A DNA stretch of 64,000 bases from positions 216,709,498 through 216,773,497 of the forward strand of contig CM060978.1 of the NCBI GenBank assembly GCA_030765065.1, given 5' to 3'. The DNA is from Deroplatys truncata. Its lineage: Eukaryota; Arthropoda; Insecta; Mantodea; Mantidae. The notes beneath the pieces were generated by a model. It worked only from the letters and a program-made list of their open reading frames with translations, was not told where the DNA came from and ran no database searches. Positions 1 to 12,473 of the stretch are shown piece after piece (within the stretch, counting starts at the first letter, position 1; every line of letters begins with the position of its first letter). Both the position numbers and the translations under genes were made by a program.

Positions 1-623
1 ACCTATAATTTACGATGTTTGTACTTTTATATGAATATTAATACAATTCTTACTTAACCAAATGATCTTGAAATTGCGATTATAAACTGCTGTGGGTCAT
101 TGTCCTATGAATACACATTTATTTAGTTTCAACATTTTCCACTTTTTATGTGCAATGCATAAGTAAAATACATGAACATATATACAGCAAATAAACAACA
201 AATTACAAGTCCCTGAATACAATAACTTATATCAATTACATTCTTTTCCATACCATTATAACAACTCATTTTCCCAGTATTCATAAAATTAAAATATTAT
301 AAATATAGCCTTGCTGTTGCTAGAATTTTGTATATAAAAAATTAAATTACTGTTTTAATACACACTGTTATTTTGGAACGGTCACTTTACAATGTAGTTC
401 TTGAAACTGAAACGACTGGAACTGTTATTGAAAAAGAATCATCATTCCCTGCACCGAACCCAGAAATTTTGGCAACGCTAGACGACATCATAGACGTGAG
501 GATCAACAGCGTTTGTCGAATCAAAAATTAGATTTCCTGATTGTCCAGGAAGTTAGCGAGTCTTGAATGAGTATATATTTAATGTAATATATGTTTTGAT
601 ATACCGTATCACACTACAAAACT
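1..623. other. anonymous AT-rich spacer
   Basis: No open frame, RNA gene or recognised repeat is visible. The sequence is AT-rich with short A and T runs. It directly precedes the first LTR-like repeat. Confidence 0.5.
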
Positions 624-1360
624 TGAGGCAGTATTTTTAACACTTAAATGATTTCAGTTAAATTATATAATATAAAATATAATAACAGCCCACCTTAAAG
701 CAATACGTGTATAATATAATATATAAAATGCATGTAACAGTCATTGTATTAATGTTTATACTCGTATTATTATGTACACGTTCAATAATGTTATGTGAAT
801 GTATTACGTAATTTAATAATGTAGGAGCAGTGAGAATAATAGGTTAAAAGTTGCTAACAATGAGGTAACAATGAGGTAGCCTTGAGGCAATAATGAATTA
901 GAAGATTTAATAATGATACTAGTCATTCTTGGAAACAGTAATGTAATTTTTGAGACATTTTATAAAATAGCCAATCAACAATCAGAAAGAAGCTTAAGTT
1001 AAATTTAAATATTCTATTGGAGTAGGATTAGCCAATCAGAAACTGAAGTAGGGCAAATTGAATAAATTCAGAAGTCAGTTGCTAGCACACAACGTTCCTA
1101 ATCGGACGCGAGACGCGTCCTCGAGAAGTTTAATACGTATTCAGTGTGAGGCGAAAATAGTTTACATGTTAAAAAGTGCAAGTAATTAATAAAAGAATCT
1201 CACAGCTAACTATATCACTGAAGTGTTATTTTAATCGTTTAAAGAATTAATAAATGGAGTCAAATACAAATTATAATCAGTGTAAGCCTACATTCTTAGC
1301 CGCACTACTCCCTGCAAAGAAATCCATGTCTCTAACAATAATACTGACGCAGCCGAGGCA
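624..1360 (+). repeat. LTR-like repeat, copy 1
   Basis: This stretch starts TGAGGCAG and ends GCCGAGGCA. It aligns over its whole length with 28014-28771 (same strand) and, with internal deletion, with 41644-42216 (opposite strand). It carries two CCAAT boxes (near 970 and 1030) and ends TG...CA as LTRs do. The similarity continues about 170 bp further into a leader holding GGCTCCCCAACAG and then CATCCATACGTGGGGCAG near 1538-1555, which resembles the primer-binding region of LTR retrotransposons. No gag or pol follows, so this is an LTR plus leader remnant. The exact LTR 3' boundary is uncertain and could lie further right. Confidence 0.5.
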
Positions 1361-1580
1361 AATATAAATATATAATATTTAAAGAAACAGTCAAATTACA
1401 AAGTTATAATTTTTAAACTTGGGGCGAAGGCTACCGGAAAGTTTTTACCATACGTGCGGTTGCAACTACTTAAGTTTGGCTCCCCAACAGTCGAACTACA
1501 ATACACCACCACCATAAAATTCTCCTTCTTCAAACTGGCATCCATACGTGGGGCAGAAACTACCTTCATCAAACTCCATT
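1361..1580 (+). repeat. leader of LTR-like repeat with PBS-like motif
   Basis: This continuation is shared with the copy at 28772-29010 (ACTTGGGGCGAAGGCTACCG, then TACGTGCGGTTGCAACTAC). The motif TACGTGGGGCAG near 1545 recurs as AACGTGGGGCAA near 28988 and TACGTGGGGCAG near 32008. Each is preceded by a GGCTCCCA-like string, which suggests a shared tRNA primer site. Internal coding sequence is missing. Confidence 0.4.
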
Positions 1581-2539
1581 TTATATTTAAGCTTTAGTGT
1601 TATAACAAAATCAGCAAAAACAAGTTAAACACCTAACAATTGTAGTTTCTTGAAATTCATTTCTGGTAATTTGACGTTTAGCATGACGACGAAAGAAATC
1701 CGCCTTCACTAGCAAATTCATTCTGCTTTAAAAGGAGCTTCGCGCAAAAGTAAGCCATGTGGAAGTTTACGGCGGAAAAAGAAAGGAAAGATAAAAAAAA
1801 AAAAGCCCGTATGTCATAAATTTAACTTTGTGCTTCTGGTATTGGTTCTAGAAATGATGGGACAGGAAATGAACTACTGCGGGAATGCTGAGATAAATTA
1901 CCGTAAACATTACAGAGAATAGGAAGTAAAGCAATGAATAAGCATAATGAAGAACTAAAGAAATAGGGAGGCAAACATTATGTTTATTTCATCATTGTTT
2001 ACAAAACAAATTATTGCTTTACATGCTTACAGCTTCCTCCAAATTCTTCCATATAATGAATTGATTTCTTACTTATTTTGAAATGTATTCTCCCAACTCT
2101 TGTCATACATGTTCCACTTTTGTCTTCATTAACAATGACTTTACATATGTAACATACACTGGTACATTAAATGTGTAATTTATCGAACTTGTCTGTATTC
2201 GGGCCAATTTACTAATTTTCCAACCATGTCTTTACCACCTCCATAACCTAGGGACATGTCTGTCATATGATTTTGTGTCTTGTCTCCGAATCTGAATAAA
2301 AATGTGTCTTTTAATGTTTTTTTCAAAACTGAACAATTGGTTCATAGATTACAGTGACCAAAGCGACTTTTTATACTCATTTGAAGTATACAAAGCATTT
2401 AATTTTTATCGTTTCAGGCTCTACGCTTTTACGTATTCACACAAAATTTCTTTGCGTTTTTTATTCTCAAGTAGACGAAATCAGAAGCCAAAAAACAAAA
2501 CAAGCAAAGCAATACGTCACATTCGTGCAGGATTTCCCG
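1581..2539. other. anonymous spacer
   Basis: AT-rich sequence with no recognised gene or repeat. Open frames near 2302-2652 run into the adjacent repeat copy and look like chance frames. Confidence 0.4.
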
Positions 2540-3403
2540 TTTTACTTTTTCTACTACGTATAGTACGTAGGGGAAGCATTGCATTCCACCCAAAAATTCG
2601 ATACGTGATTTCACAGGAAATACATGTTTTGAGGTGCACTGAATACATATAAAGCATTTTTGGAAACATTTCCGTGTATGCGTGTGTGTATCTGTCTGTC
2701 TGTGAACAGCATAACTCAAAACGAATAGTCGGATAAACACCAAACTTGGCATTTAGGTTCAGTATCTCCCAGAGATGCGACACGAATGTTTTCAAGAAAA
2801 TCCCCCTACCCCAGATTACCGTTTATATGGAACATTTTTCGAAAACTTTTATGTTCTCAAAAAATGGCTCTGACGATTTTGAATAAAATACCATAAGTTT
2901 AAGACCTTTTTATGGCAAATGTATTGTATATCTCGAATTTTCTGGGAATGTCTCCAAAAGTATTCTTCATTGTGAACGACTTTGCATAACTGGTAAATCA
3001 TAAGAGATAGACAAAATTTTACTACACAAAAAATGTAGATCGCGTTAAAATACACAATGTATGTCATATACATTTGTTTTGTTGAGTGAACCATTTTCGA
3101 GATATTGCTTGTTATTCCCTTAAATTTTCCAAAACTTATACTTTTTCTCTAATGGGAATTCGTTATTTATTTTTTTTACCTGGCAATGCAAAGAGAATGG
3201 TATACTCCACATAGCAACCAGCTCTTAAAATATTTGATATCGCTTAAAGCCTACCAATTCCCCGTGCATCTACAAGAACATTAGCAATAAGATTAACATC
3301 TGGATATCTCGATTACCATGAAGCATATGGAGAATAAGCGTTTGTAAAAATAGTTTGTACAAGAGTAGGGAAAGTCATGTGAGTGTAACACATCAGATTT
3401 TTT
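2540..3403 (-). mobile_element. FamX copy 1 (B orientation, near full length)
   Basis: The copy begins TTTTACTTTTTCTACTACGT and ends GAGTGTAACACATCAG followed by T7. The inverted terminal motif is ACTTTCTCTACT, one base changed at this end. The internal (TG)n tract near 2675-2705 is short and degenerate. The copy has no coding capacity beyond frames that recur in all copies. It abuts a SINE-like repeat on the right. Confidence 0.85.
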
Positions 3404-3411
3404 GTTTATAT

Positions 3412-3930
3412 ATAGCGACCCCCACTCGGACCCATGTGTTTTTTGTGGTTTCCCCGGGTCGGCAGGCGAATGTTGGGGGGTTTATCTTCTACCACGGCTC
3501 TCCTATCCCTCATTTCCTGTACGCGTAACTTCCTGTCTATATTTTAGGGTTATAGGACCGGCGACGGTGTTCGGCAGGTTGCGACTGGGCGGTGGCAATG
3601 CGCTCTGTGGAGGTTTATTCCTGACATCGTCCAGGGACAGCTCAGTTGGATACTCGCCTCTGGGTACTTTAGGGCAGGAACCCTCCGGAGGCTAAGGGCC
3701 CAATGGGTGGGCTCGGTCGGCGTTGGAGGCGTTCAATCTGGAAACATTAGGGTCTCATCTATGCTTGTACCCATCGTCATCTGACCGCCTTTTGTGTCTC
3801 TCCCGTTATGCCTCTCCTCCAGGGATCACGGTAGAAGCACAAGGAGCCAGATGGCCTGGGTGTAGTGCTCCCTTCCGTTCGTCAGTACTTCACCTTTACC
3901 CGGCTTTGGCATGGATGCTTAATAATGTAT
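3412..3930 (+). repeat. SINE-like repeat, 5'-truncated
   Basis: The element shares the body CGGCAGGCGAATGTTGGG and neighbouring sequence with the elements at 19685-20194 and 34205-34600. It starts just after where the tRNA-like B box would be, so the promoter part is missing. It is GC-rich compared with its surroundings. It lies within about 10 bp of the end of FamX copy 1. Open frames in it are chance frames. The 3' boundary is approximate. Confidence 0.6.
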
Positions 3931-4261
3931 GCGTATGTGTGCAAGTGAAACAGGGAAACAACTAGGAAAACCAAAACAACATAAGCACAGTGGAAAAATG
4001 TTTAACGGAGGCATAAATTCAGAATATTTGAAGGAGAAAAACATTCCTGAGAACCCATTGGAGGATTCAGAAGCTTGGAGATTGAGAATACGGAGGATGT
4101 AGACACACATTTAAAAATAGTGATAAATTCAGAGGAACCAGTCCTGGAGGAAAAATGATTCCTACATGGGCATAATAACGAACTCTTGCAAAAAGAATGA
4201 AAGTAATATAACTTTCAAGTATCTTCAGATGACGCTAATTGGAGAATCTAATAACACAGCA

Positions 4262-4500
4262 TGAAATATTTCGAAAACAGCTAACGAGAAAAAATATATA
4301 TTTATCACAAATTGTATATTTAAACGGGATCTAAAGTTGTTTCTTATGTAATTTTTGTCTATCTCTTATGATTCCTTAATGATGCAAAGCTTCACAAAAT
4401 TGAATCCGCATAAAAGGAGCTTCATGGGCTATTTACAATAAATTCATGAAACTTATTTTTGTTTTTCATGACAACATGTCATATAATTTATAAATGAATA
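4262..4500 (+). repeat. FamX fragment, highly eroded (A orientation)
   Basis: It aligns with the centre of FamX: AAATTGTATATTTAAACGGG, then TTTTGTCTATCTCTTATG and a degenerate TTCACAAAATTGAA. Both ends are lost. Many substitutions suggest it is one of the oldest copies. Confidence 0.6.
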
Positions 4501-4836
4501 TTTCTGGAACAATATAAACAATAAACTTATTACATTTCAAATAATGTGTGGTACAATACAAAGAACACTAAAAATAAAGCAGGGCAAAGACAAAATTAAA
4601 TTCTATAAGATATTGGCCATACCGGTTTTAACCTATGGAAGTACTCGTAAGTTATACCCCCCCCCCAAAAAAAGAGCAACAAAATATGCAGACTGCACAG
4701 ATATCAAGTTTTCAAGAAAAGTAAAAATTGAACAATATTGTATCAAATACGAAACGAATACATAGGCGAAGAATTAAAAATATAGTTCAGTAATGAACAT
4801 ATACAAGAAAATAAACAACAATGAATTCAACATATA

Positions 4837-5784
4837 AAAATCTGATGTGTTACACTCACATGACTTTCTCTACTCTTGTACAAACTATTTTTACAAACTC
4901 TTATTCTCCAGCTATTTCATATTAATCGAGATAAACATTTGCAGAAACGATCTTTTGACATGCAAAGAGAATTACATTTTAAACATAGCGACCAGTTCTA
5001 AAAATATTTGACTATCGCTTAAGGCCTATTATGTTCCCCTTGTTTTGTATTTGCAAGGGCAACATAGAAATACAGTAGACTTTAAGCATAGACATATCTC
5101 TTAATAGCTGGTTGCTATGTGCAGCACCATTCACTTTGCCACAGACAAAAAATGAATAACGAATTTCCCATTTGAGAAAATAAGTATTGAAAAATTTAAG
5201 GGAATAACAAGCAATATCTCGAAAATGGTTCACTCAACAACAACAAAAATGTATATGACATAAATTGTGTATTTTAACGCGATCTACATTTTTTGTGTAG
5301 TAACATTTTGTCTATCTCTTATGGTTTACCGGTTATGCAAAAGTCGTTCACAATGAAGAATACTTTTGGAGACATTCCCAGAAAATCAACGTACACATTT
5401 CTTTGTCATGAAAATATCTTAAACATATGATATTTTAATCAAAATCGTTAGAGCCGTTTTTGAGAAAATTAAAATTTTCGAAAAATGTTCCATGTAAATG
5501 GTAATCTGGGGTGGGGGATTTTCTTGAAAACCTTCGTGTCGCATCTCTGGAAGATACTGAACCTAAATACCAAGTTTGGTGTTTGTCCGACTGCTCGTTT
5601 CTGAGTTATGCTGTTCACAGACAGACAGACACACAGACACACACACACGGACATGTTTCCAAAAATACCTTTTTTGGATTCAGGGGGCCTCAAAACATGT
5701 TTTCCGGTGAAATCTCGGTATCGAATTTTTGGGTGGAATGCAATACTTCCCCTACTTACTATACGTAATAGAGAAAGTAAAAAA
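4837..5784 (+). mobile_element. FamX copy 2 (A orientation, long variant)
   Basis: A complete copy of about 948 bp, from AAAAATCTGATGTGTTACAC to AATAGAGAAAGTAAAAA. The left half carries extra sequence (around 4945-5150), shared with 56.9-57.2 kb and partly with 62.65-62.75 kb. This marks a subfamily. The microsatellite (5625-5648) is a mixed CAGA/CA tract. Confidence 0.85.
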
Positions 5785-6082
5785 TTAATAACGAATTCCC
5801 ATTTGATGTTCGTGTTAAATTCGAACCTCCGAAGCTAACCGTTTCTTTATCACATGCCGGCAGCTAATCCACTCGGCCCGAACGCACGTATTATCTCCTG
5901 CTTTCCGGGAAAACATACTTCTATCTCCTTGTAAGCATTATATCCATGAAAAGCCGTCTTTTAAAACCTTTCGCGGCTCCTTGGCTCATTCAGGCCTTTA
6001 ATCCTTAATGGTGGTTGTGTATAGTATCGAATAGAAGGACAGAGCTACAATAACAGTTTGTTTGATAAAAGGTTCAATGTTT
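5785..6082. other. anonymous spacer
   Basis: No gene or known repeat was seen. It includes a short stretch of higher GC around 5850-5900. Confidence 0.3.
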
Positions 6083-6487
6083 TCACATTAGTCTGTAAAC
6101 TGGAGTTGCATAGATATGAATACCTAGGTGCAGCTGACTCTCCTGGTATATGGCAATGGTAGTGAAGACAAAAAATCCCACATGAAAAGCTAATTCTTTA
6201 GACAAGAGAAGAATTTTCCTTCTAGAATTGAGTAAACAACCAGTAACACCACATGCGATAAACAGAATGCAGTCTCCAGGCTCTCTACACAAATCTACAG
6301 AGATGCTATGAAGAACCCTGGTACCTGTAGAGAAGAAAACAGCTACATCTAAAAGCCGATGCCTAGTAAAACATGCAGGAAAATAAGAAGGAAGTGTGAG
6401 AAAAGTTATAAATTCATTTTTAAAACCAATAAAATATTTATAATGCTTATTTACTGTTAAAAATACTGAACACAAATCTGAACAAGC
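6083..6487 (-). other. hydrophobic open frame with upstream splice-acceptor-like site
   Basis: A minus-strand frame of about 130 codons ends at TGA near 6083. It has several hydrophobic stretches (for example GDCILFIACGVTGCLL and ELAFHVGFFVFTTIAIY) and no in-frame stop back to a pyrimidine-rich tract ending TTCAG near 6480. The start is not fixed: the first codon is TTG, so an internal exon is more natural than a whole gene. I do not recognise the protein. It could be a terminal exon of a host membrane protein, a transposon fragment, or chance. Confidence 0.3.
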
Positions 6488-7439
6488 AGTGAAAAAACTT
6501 AAATAATTCTATTACAGGTTTGAAGTGTCAGAAGTGTATGTCAAAACTAGTGAGGAAAAAGAAAATAATGTATTTAAAATAAGAATTAAAACATTATGGT
6601 GGATATCCATATGTTACTTTAAAATAGTGTTACAGGTTCTAAATAAAATAAATTCTAAGCCATAGGCAAATAAAAGTTATTAATTATTATTTTAAATGTT
6701 TGTCTGAGGCACGCTTAGACACCACATAATGCTTTAAGGGGCTTATAAGGTAGTAGCAGGGTTAAAGAAATGAATCCGAAAGTTGATTATTGCAACAGCG
6801 AATGTTTTGAAATATCAGGTTAGCAAACAGAATGACCGCAATAAAGATATCTGAAGAGCAGGCTCAACAATTGGTTCTTTGTTTTATGTAACTTTCATTA
6901 GGTGCCGTAACTGGTGAACCACGGAAAAGCCAAACTGGCGAGGACATGCACAACTTTCCGCGTCATTCTAAATTATCAACGGTAAGCGAGAAAGAAGTTG
7001 ACGGCGTTGGTTTCCTTCAAACGATAAACTGATATTTGTTACCGTATATTTGACTTTGTAAGATGCTATTTGTCTACACCAGAAATCAAACCCCAAATTC
7101 CTACACCGAGCTATGTCATGCAATGTAATACGTAACACAACCTCATTTGAAACGTTGCAGATGAATTTATTTTAGATTTTTGAAGTACAACATACATACT
7201 ACATTACCATGTCCGGAATAAAAATAGTTAATTTCAAGCACTAGAGCAGTTATTTTGAACACCCCAATAGAAATTCCATGACATGCCTCTAAGTAATAGG
7301 ATGATACATCTCCTTTTTGATACTGAATATCCACTTTATAAAAAAGTTCATTGAATTATGTCCTTATTAGTAGTTTTCTGTGTATAAACGCATGTAACTG
7401 GCAACAATTTGTTATGTTCATGATGCCACAAGTTATACA
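6488..7439. other. anonymous spacer
   Basis: AT-rich. No coding frame or repeat is recognised. It borders a Tc1-like element. Confidence 0.4.
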
Positions 7440-8665
7440 CACTACGTGATCAACAGTATCCGGACACGCGGCTGAAAATGACGCACAACTACGTGGCGCC
7501 CTCCATCGGTAATGCTGGTGGTCAATATGGTGTTGGCCCACTCTTAGCCTTGATGACAGCGATCACTCTCGCAGGCACACTTTCAATCAGGTGCTGGAAG
7601 GTTTCTTGGGGAATGGCAGCCCATTCTTCACGGAGTGCGGAACTGAGGAAAGGTATCGATGTAGGTCGGTGAGGCCTGACACGAAGTCGGCGTTCCAAAA
7701 CATCCCAAAGGTGTTCTATAGAATTCAAGGCACGACTCTCTGCAGGCCAGTCCATTACAGGGATGTTATTGACGTGTAACCAGTCCTCCACAGCCCGTGC
7801 AGTATGAACAGGTGCTCGATCGAGTTGAAAGATGCAATTGCCATCCCCGAATTGCTCTTCAACAGTGGGAAGCAAGAAGGTGTTTAAAATATCAATGTAG
7901 GTCTGCGCTGTGATCGTGCCACGCAAAACAACAACGGGTGCAAGCCCCCTACACGACCACACCATAACACCACCACCTCCGAATTTCACTCTTGACACTA
8001 CACACGCTGGCAGATGACGTTCAGCGGGCATTCGCCATACCCACACCTTGCCATCGTATCGCCACATTGTGTACCGTGATTCGTCACTCCACACAACGTT
8101 TTGCCACTATTCAATCGTGTAATCTTGACGCTCCTTACACCAAGCGAGGCGTCGTTTGGCATTTTCCTGCATGATGTGTGGCTTATGAGCAGCCGTTCGA
8201 CCATGGAATCCAAGGTTTCTCACCTCACTCCTAACTGTCATAGTACTTGGAGTGGATTCTGATGCATTTTGGAATTCCTTTGTTATGGTCTGGATAGATG
8301 TCTGCCTATTACTCGTTACGACCCTCTTCAAATGTCGGCGGTCTCTGTCAGTCAACAGACGAGGTCGGCCTGTACGCTTTTGTGCTGTACATGTCCCTTC
8401 ACGTTTCCACATCAGAAACAGTGGACCTAGGGATGTTTAGGAGTGTGGAAATCTCGCGTATAGACTTCTGACACAAGTGACACAGAATCACCTGACCACG
8501 TTTGAAGTCCGTGAGTTCCAGGAGCGTCCCATTCTGCTGTTTCACGACGTCTAATGACTACTGAGGTCGCGTATAATGAGTACCAGGCAGTAGGTGGCAG
8601 CACAATCACCTAAGATGAAAAACGTATATTTGTGGGGGTGTCCGGATACTTTTGATCACATAGTG
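7440..8665 (-). mobile_element. Tc1-like element, copy 1
   Basis: The ends are inverted repeats: CACTACGTGATCAACAGTAT on the left and the complement of CACTATGTGATCAAAAGTAT on the right. Flanking dinucleotides have drifted from the expected TA (left TACA, right CA). Length is 1226 bp. The element shares organisation with the copies at 23.4, 43.5 and 54.7 kb. An (AAT)n tract follows closely on the right. Confidence 0.9.
7522..8533 (-). pseudogene. Tc1-like transposase, frameshifted
   Basis: The original start is near 8533, where the reading begins again as in the intact-frame relative. The frame is broken into at least three pieces (about 8533-8427, 8412-8107 and 8094-7522). The C-terminal piece keeps all three catalytic positions of the DD34E type: WSDES, FQLDRAP, and LNSIEHLW where the family has LNPIEHLW. 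WPAQSPDL has become WPAESRAL. A deletion near 7945 removes a few codons after MVWSC. It is inactive as a single protein. Confidence 0.85.
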
Positions 8666-8688
8666 CATCTCCTATTGTTATTCAAGGC

Positions 8689-8690
<2 letters not shown>

Positions 8691-8721
<31 letters not shown>

Positions 8722-8729
8722 CAACAATT
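8691..8729. repeat. (AAT)n/(AAC)n microsatellite
   Basis: About nine AAT units followed by AAC units, 25 bp to the right of the Tc1-like element. Confidence 0.95.
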
Positions 8730-9636
8730 TCTTTGCTTCCCGTTTTATGTAGCTATATTATGTGCTTAAAAGTTCCTTTTAAAGGATTTTCTTTCCATAA
8801 AAACACAAATACCAGCAACTCTTCTTTGTTCTGCAATCTTGAAAATACAAAGTAATACTTTACATGAAACTCAAACAACGAAATATAACCTGTGCGTTAC
8901 ATCATCATCCGGTAATAAGTAATTATAGTTAGCCATATAATACTAGGAAACAATACGTTCGTGGATTGTGCCTCTCTACTAACCAGCTTCATACATTAGC
9001 ATATGTATGTGTTTAATTCAAAGGTTTGACTTGGTTATTACAAATTAACAGATGAAGGAAATAACAAATATTTCCAAGCGCTGTATTATCCCACGTCTTA
9101 ACTTTTGATTCTTTTCTCCTGGATTCACAGATTTTGATCACCGAAGTAGGTAAATGTAATGGCTGAGAGTGAGTCACCAAGCCAGGCTATTGCAACAATG
9201 TGATTTTAGTGTGTCAGCTATATCACTTCATTAACAACTCACTTAACGTTGCATCTTACACGAATACCTCCACTCTTTTCCCCATTGCTTTTCATGTTTT
9301 CATTTAGATTGTATTGATTCACCCACAGAAAACGTATTCAAGGTCTATCAAGAACTATAGTCCAGCAGATCTTTGGCGACACCTGCTAGGCAATAATGTG
9401 AAATCTGACGCCTTTCATTCATGATATAGCATAAAGTTAAACGCAGCAACTTTCAACAAAAACGTTTAAAGTATTGAAAAACTATTGAAGGTTTATCTGC
9501 AAGTATTGGACATACTTCCATGCCGGGAGTATCGTGGTATCGACGGTACCGAGGTCCCATTTCTAATACACATACATGTAACCACCGCGCCGCAGCGTAG
9601 CCGGTGATAAGTTCCATATAAGCGCATAATTTGACG
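8730..9636. other. anonymous spacer
   Basis: No gene or repeat recognised. A short GC-richer stretch around 9530-9605 abuts the truncated FamX copy and may be the tail of another repeat. Confidence 0.35.
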
Positions 9637-10110
9637 TAACGCGATCTACATTTTTTAGTAGTAAAATTTTGTCTATCACTTATGGTTTACCAGTTATACA
9701 AAAGTCGTTCACAATGAAGAATACTTTTGGAGACATTCCCAGAAAATTCGAGATATACACTTCATTTTTCATGAAAATATCTTAAACATATGATATTTTA
9801 ATCAAAATCGTTAGAGCCATTTTTTAGAAAATTAAAATTTTCAAAAACTGTTCCATGTAAAGGGTAATCTGGGGTGGGGGGATTTCCTTGAAAACCTTTG
9901 TGCCGCCGCATCTCTGGAAGATACTGAACCTAAATACCAAGTTTGATGTTTATCCGACTGTTCGTTTCTGAGTTATGCTGTTCACAGACACATACACACT
10001 TTTTTTTATTCAGGGGTCTCAAAACATGTATTTCCGGTGAAATCTCGGTATCCAATTTTTGGGTGGAATACAATACTTCCCCTACTTACTATACATAGTA
10101 GAGAAAGTAA
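9637..10110 (+). mobile_element. FamX copy 3 (A orientation, 5'-truncated)
   Basis: The copy begins inside the family at GTAACGCGATCTAC and continues to ATACATAGTAGAGAAAGTAA. The left half of the element is missing. The microsatellite is reduced to a few CA units. Confidence 0.85.
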
Positions 10111-10149
10111 TTATTGATAGGCACTGTTGCGCTGATACGGACCAATATC

Positions 10150-10216
10150 ATCTACGGGACCACAACCACCACCACCACCAATAATCATTATAGTAATAAT
10201 AATTATTATTATTATT
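10150..10216. repeat. (ACC)n and (AAT/ATT)n microsatellites
   Basis: ACCACCACCACC is followed by interrupted AAT and ATT runs. The open frame across it is a chance product of the repeat. Confidence 0.85.
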
Positions 10217-11344
10217 TGTACCCCCGAAAAAATTGTGGTAAGCAGGTCAACGGGAAGCTGAAGATCCTTGATTCTAGTACCGGCCATGTCAATGAATTTT
10301 TCGTCTGGTTCAGCTTAGAGCTACACGCAGCTGCTGCAAAAGAACAATTATCAAATACATATAAACTGAACTTGAACATATACCTACTGCGTCATTATTG
10401 CATGATATCGCCTGCTTAAAACACCAATAGAAGATGTGGCTATAATTTAAAGTATGCTAGCAAAAGAGAAACTTATGCATAGGTTTGGTAGTTCAGGTCT
10501 TGCAGTTTATGTCATGGAGACCGAGATTGTGAAAGGGACGCATAAATAATGCTAAACTATGATCTAGAGTATGTGGACGATTGAGAAGAACATCTCATAT
10601 GCTTTTGGTTAGCAGAAACAAAGTCTTGTGTAACGTCGATTTCCTCGATTACAATCTTCAAAGACACGATTCCATTCCTTGCCTTGCAATTCAGAATGTT
10701 GCGACTGCCAGGTTGAGAAATATGTGCACGAGGGTTGACATGTGACGTGCTACAAATGTAATCATATTGAAATCTACTTAAAATTAAAATTAGAACTTTT
10801 AATATATCAGAATCTAAAGTTTCAATAAAATGAGCTATAGCGGTTTATGTTGTTGGTGTTTAAAGCGAGATATCCTGTACATCAAGGACAGATGATTGAG
10901 CTCTTTATCATCTAAACAAGCTAGAATTAATTGAAAAATATATCACTGGCTTGTTGCAGAAGCCGTTCTTTGCTGTTTGTGGCAACAGAGTTTCAGCAAT
11001 TCCTTGATGCAATTGTTTTTCGTCATCCAGTATTACAGCACAACGCAACGCCGATTAAACGGCGGCAGCGTAATCGCAAACCAAGTATTGTACTTGGCAC
11101 TGGAAAAACTGTAATCCCTTCCTCAGTTTCTTACACATCGCTGTTAGGCAACGTGTTATAGGTGAAGCGAAAGTGCTAAGATGGCATGACAAATGAAGCA
11201 TGAAGAACTGTTTTAAAAGGTGTCACGATTGCTGAACTCATCCACTCAACCGTAGATTCCTCTAGTTCTGAACTGCAATTCCCAAGTTTTCAGTTAATCT
11301 ATTCGTATAAGGAAGGAGAACATACATTTTAATCTGTAAGGACG
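10217..11344. other. anonymous spacer
   Basis: No recognised coding or repeat content. A 76-codon frame at 10931-11161 has no features I recognise and is treated as chance. Confidence 0.35.
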
Positions 11345-11570
11345 GAGCAATGCACTTTTCATGACAGCTTCAGATCTCGTGACCTCCTTGTATGGAAGCT
11401 GCAGGTTCGATTCTTCTTGAGTCACTCTATACTGTGACTCTTAGGTTGATCCGCGTCAAAACAAACCCCAGGTGACCAGTGCACCGTTATAATGTATCCT
11501 TCCGCCAGTCGCACTAGAAATACTGTCACACTTTCAGACCGTGTGCAGTGACTAGCATATTCTGTTTAGG
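11345..11570 (+). repeat. possible tRNA-derived SINE fragment
   Basis: It contains a B-box-like GCAGGTTCGATTCTTC near 11401. About 50 bp at 11445-11495 match 13192-13250 in inverted orientation (TTAGGTTGATCCGCG...AAAACAAACCC). The A box is not convincing. Boundaries are unknown. Confidence 0.4.
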
Positions 11571-11734
11571 GTTAAAGATGATAAGATTGATAGTTGCAAC
11601 AAAACAAACGTTTGCACATATCATAATAGTTAATTCTAAAATAAATGAGCGAAAAATAAAGTAACAGGTATGCGATAACTTAATTTATTCGCTCTCTGGA
11701 AGCGGCACTTTGTTAACTGTTGGCGGCTCATTTT

Positions 11735-12425
11735 AAAAAATCTGCTTGTTACATTCACATGACTTTCTCTACTCTTGCACAAACTATTTTTACAAACGCT
11801 TATTCTCCATATGCTTCATGTTAATCGAGATATCGAGATGTTAATCTTATTCCTAATTTTCTTGTAGATGCAAGGGGAATTACTAGACTTTAAGCGATAG
11901 TCAAATATTTTAAGTTGGTTGCTATGTGCAGTATTCCATTCTCTTTGCATTACCAGGACAAAAAAAAATGAATAACGAATTTGAGAAAAAGTATAAGTAT
12001 TGGAAAATTTAAGTGAATAACAAGCAATATCTCGAAAATGGTTCATTCAACAACAAAAAATGTATATGACATAAATTGTGTATTTTAACGCGATCTACAT
12101 TTTTTGTGTAGCAAAACTTTGTCTATCTCTCATGGTTTACCAGTTATGCAAAAGTAATTCACAATGAATACTTTTGGAGACATTCCCAGAAAATTCGAGA
12201 TATACATTTCATTTGTAATGAAAATATCTTAAACATATGATACTTCAATCGAAATCGTTAGAGCCGTTTTTGAGAAAATTAAAATGTTCGAAAAATGTTC
12301 CATGTAAAGGGTAATCAGGGGTGGAGGGATTTTGTTGAAAACCTTCGTGTCGCATCTCTGGAAGATACTGAACCTAAATATCAACTTTGGTGTTTATCCG
12401 ACTGTTCGTTTTTCTGAGTTATGCT

Positions 12426-12473
<48 letters not shown>

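Noticed and set aside
3402..3965. Two frames of 80-97 codons
   Set aside because: They lie wholly in a GC-rich SINE-like repeat with no conserved protein feature.
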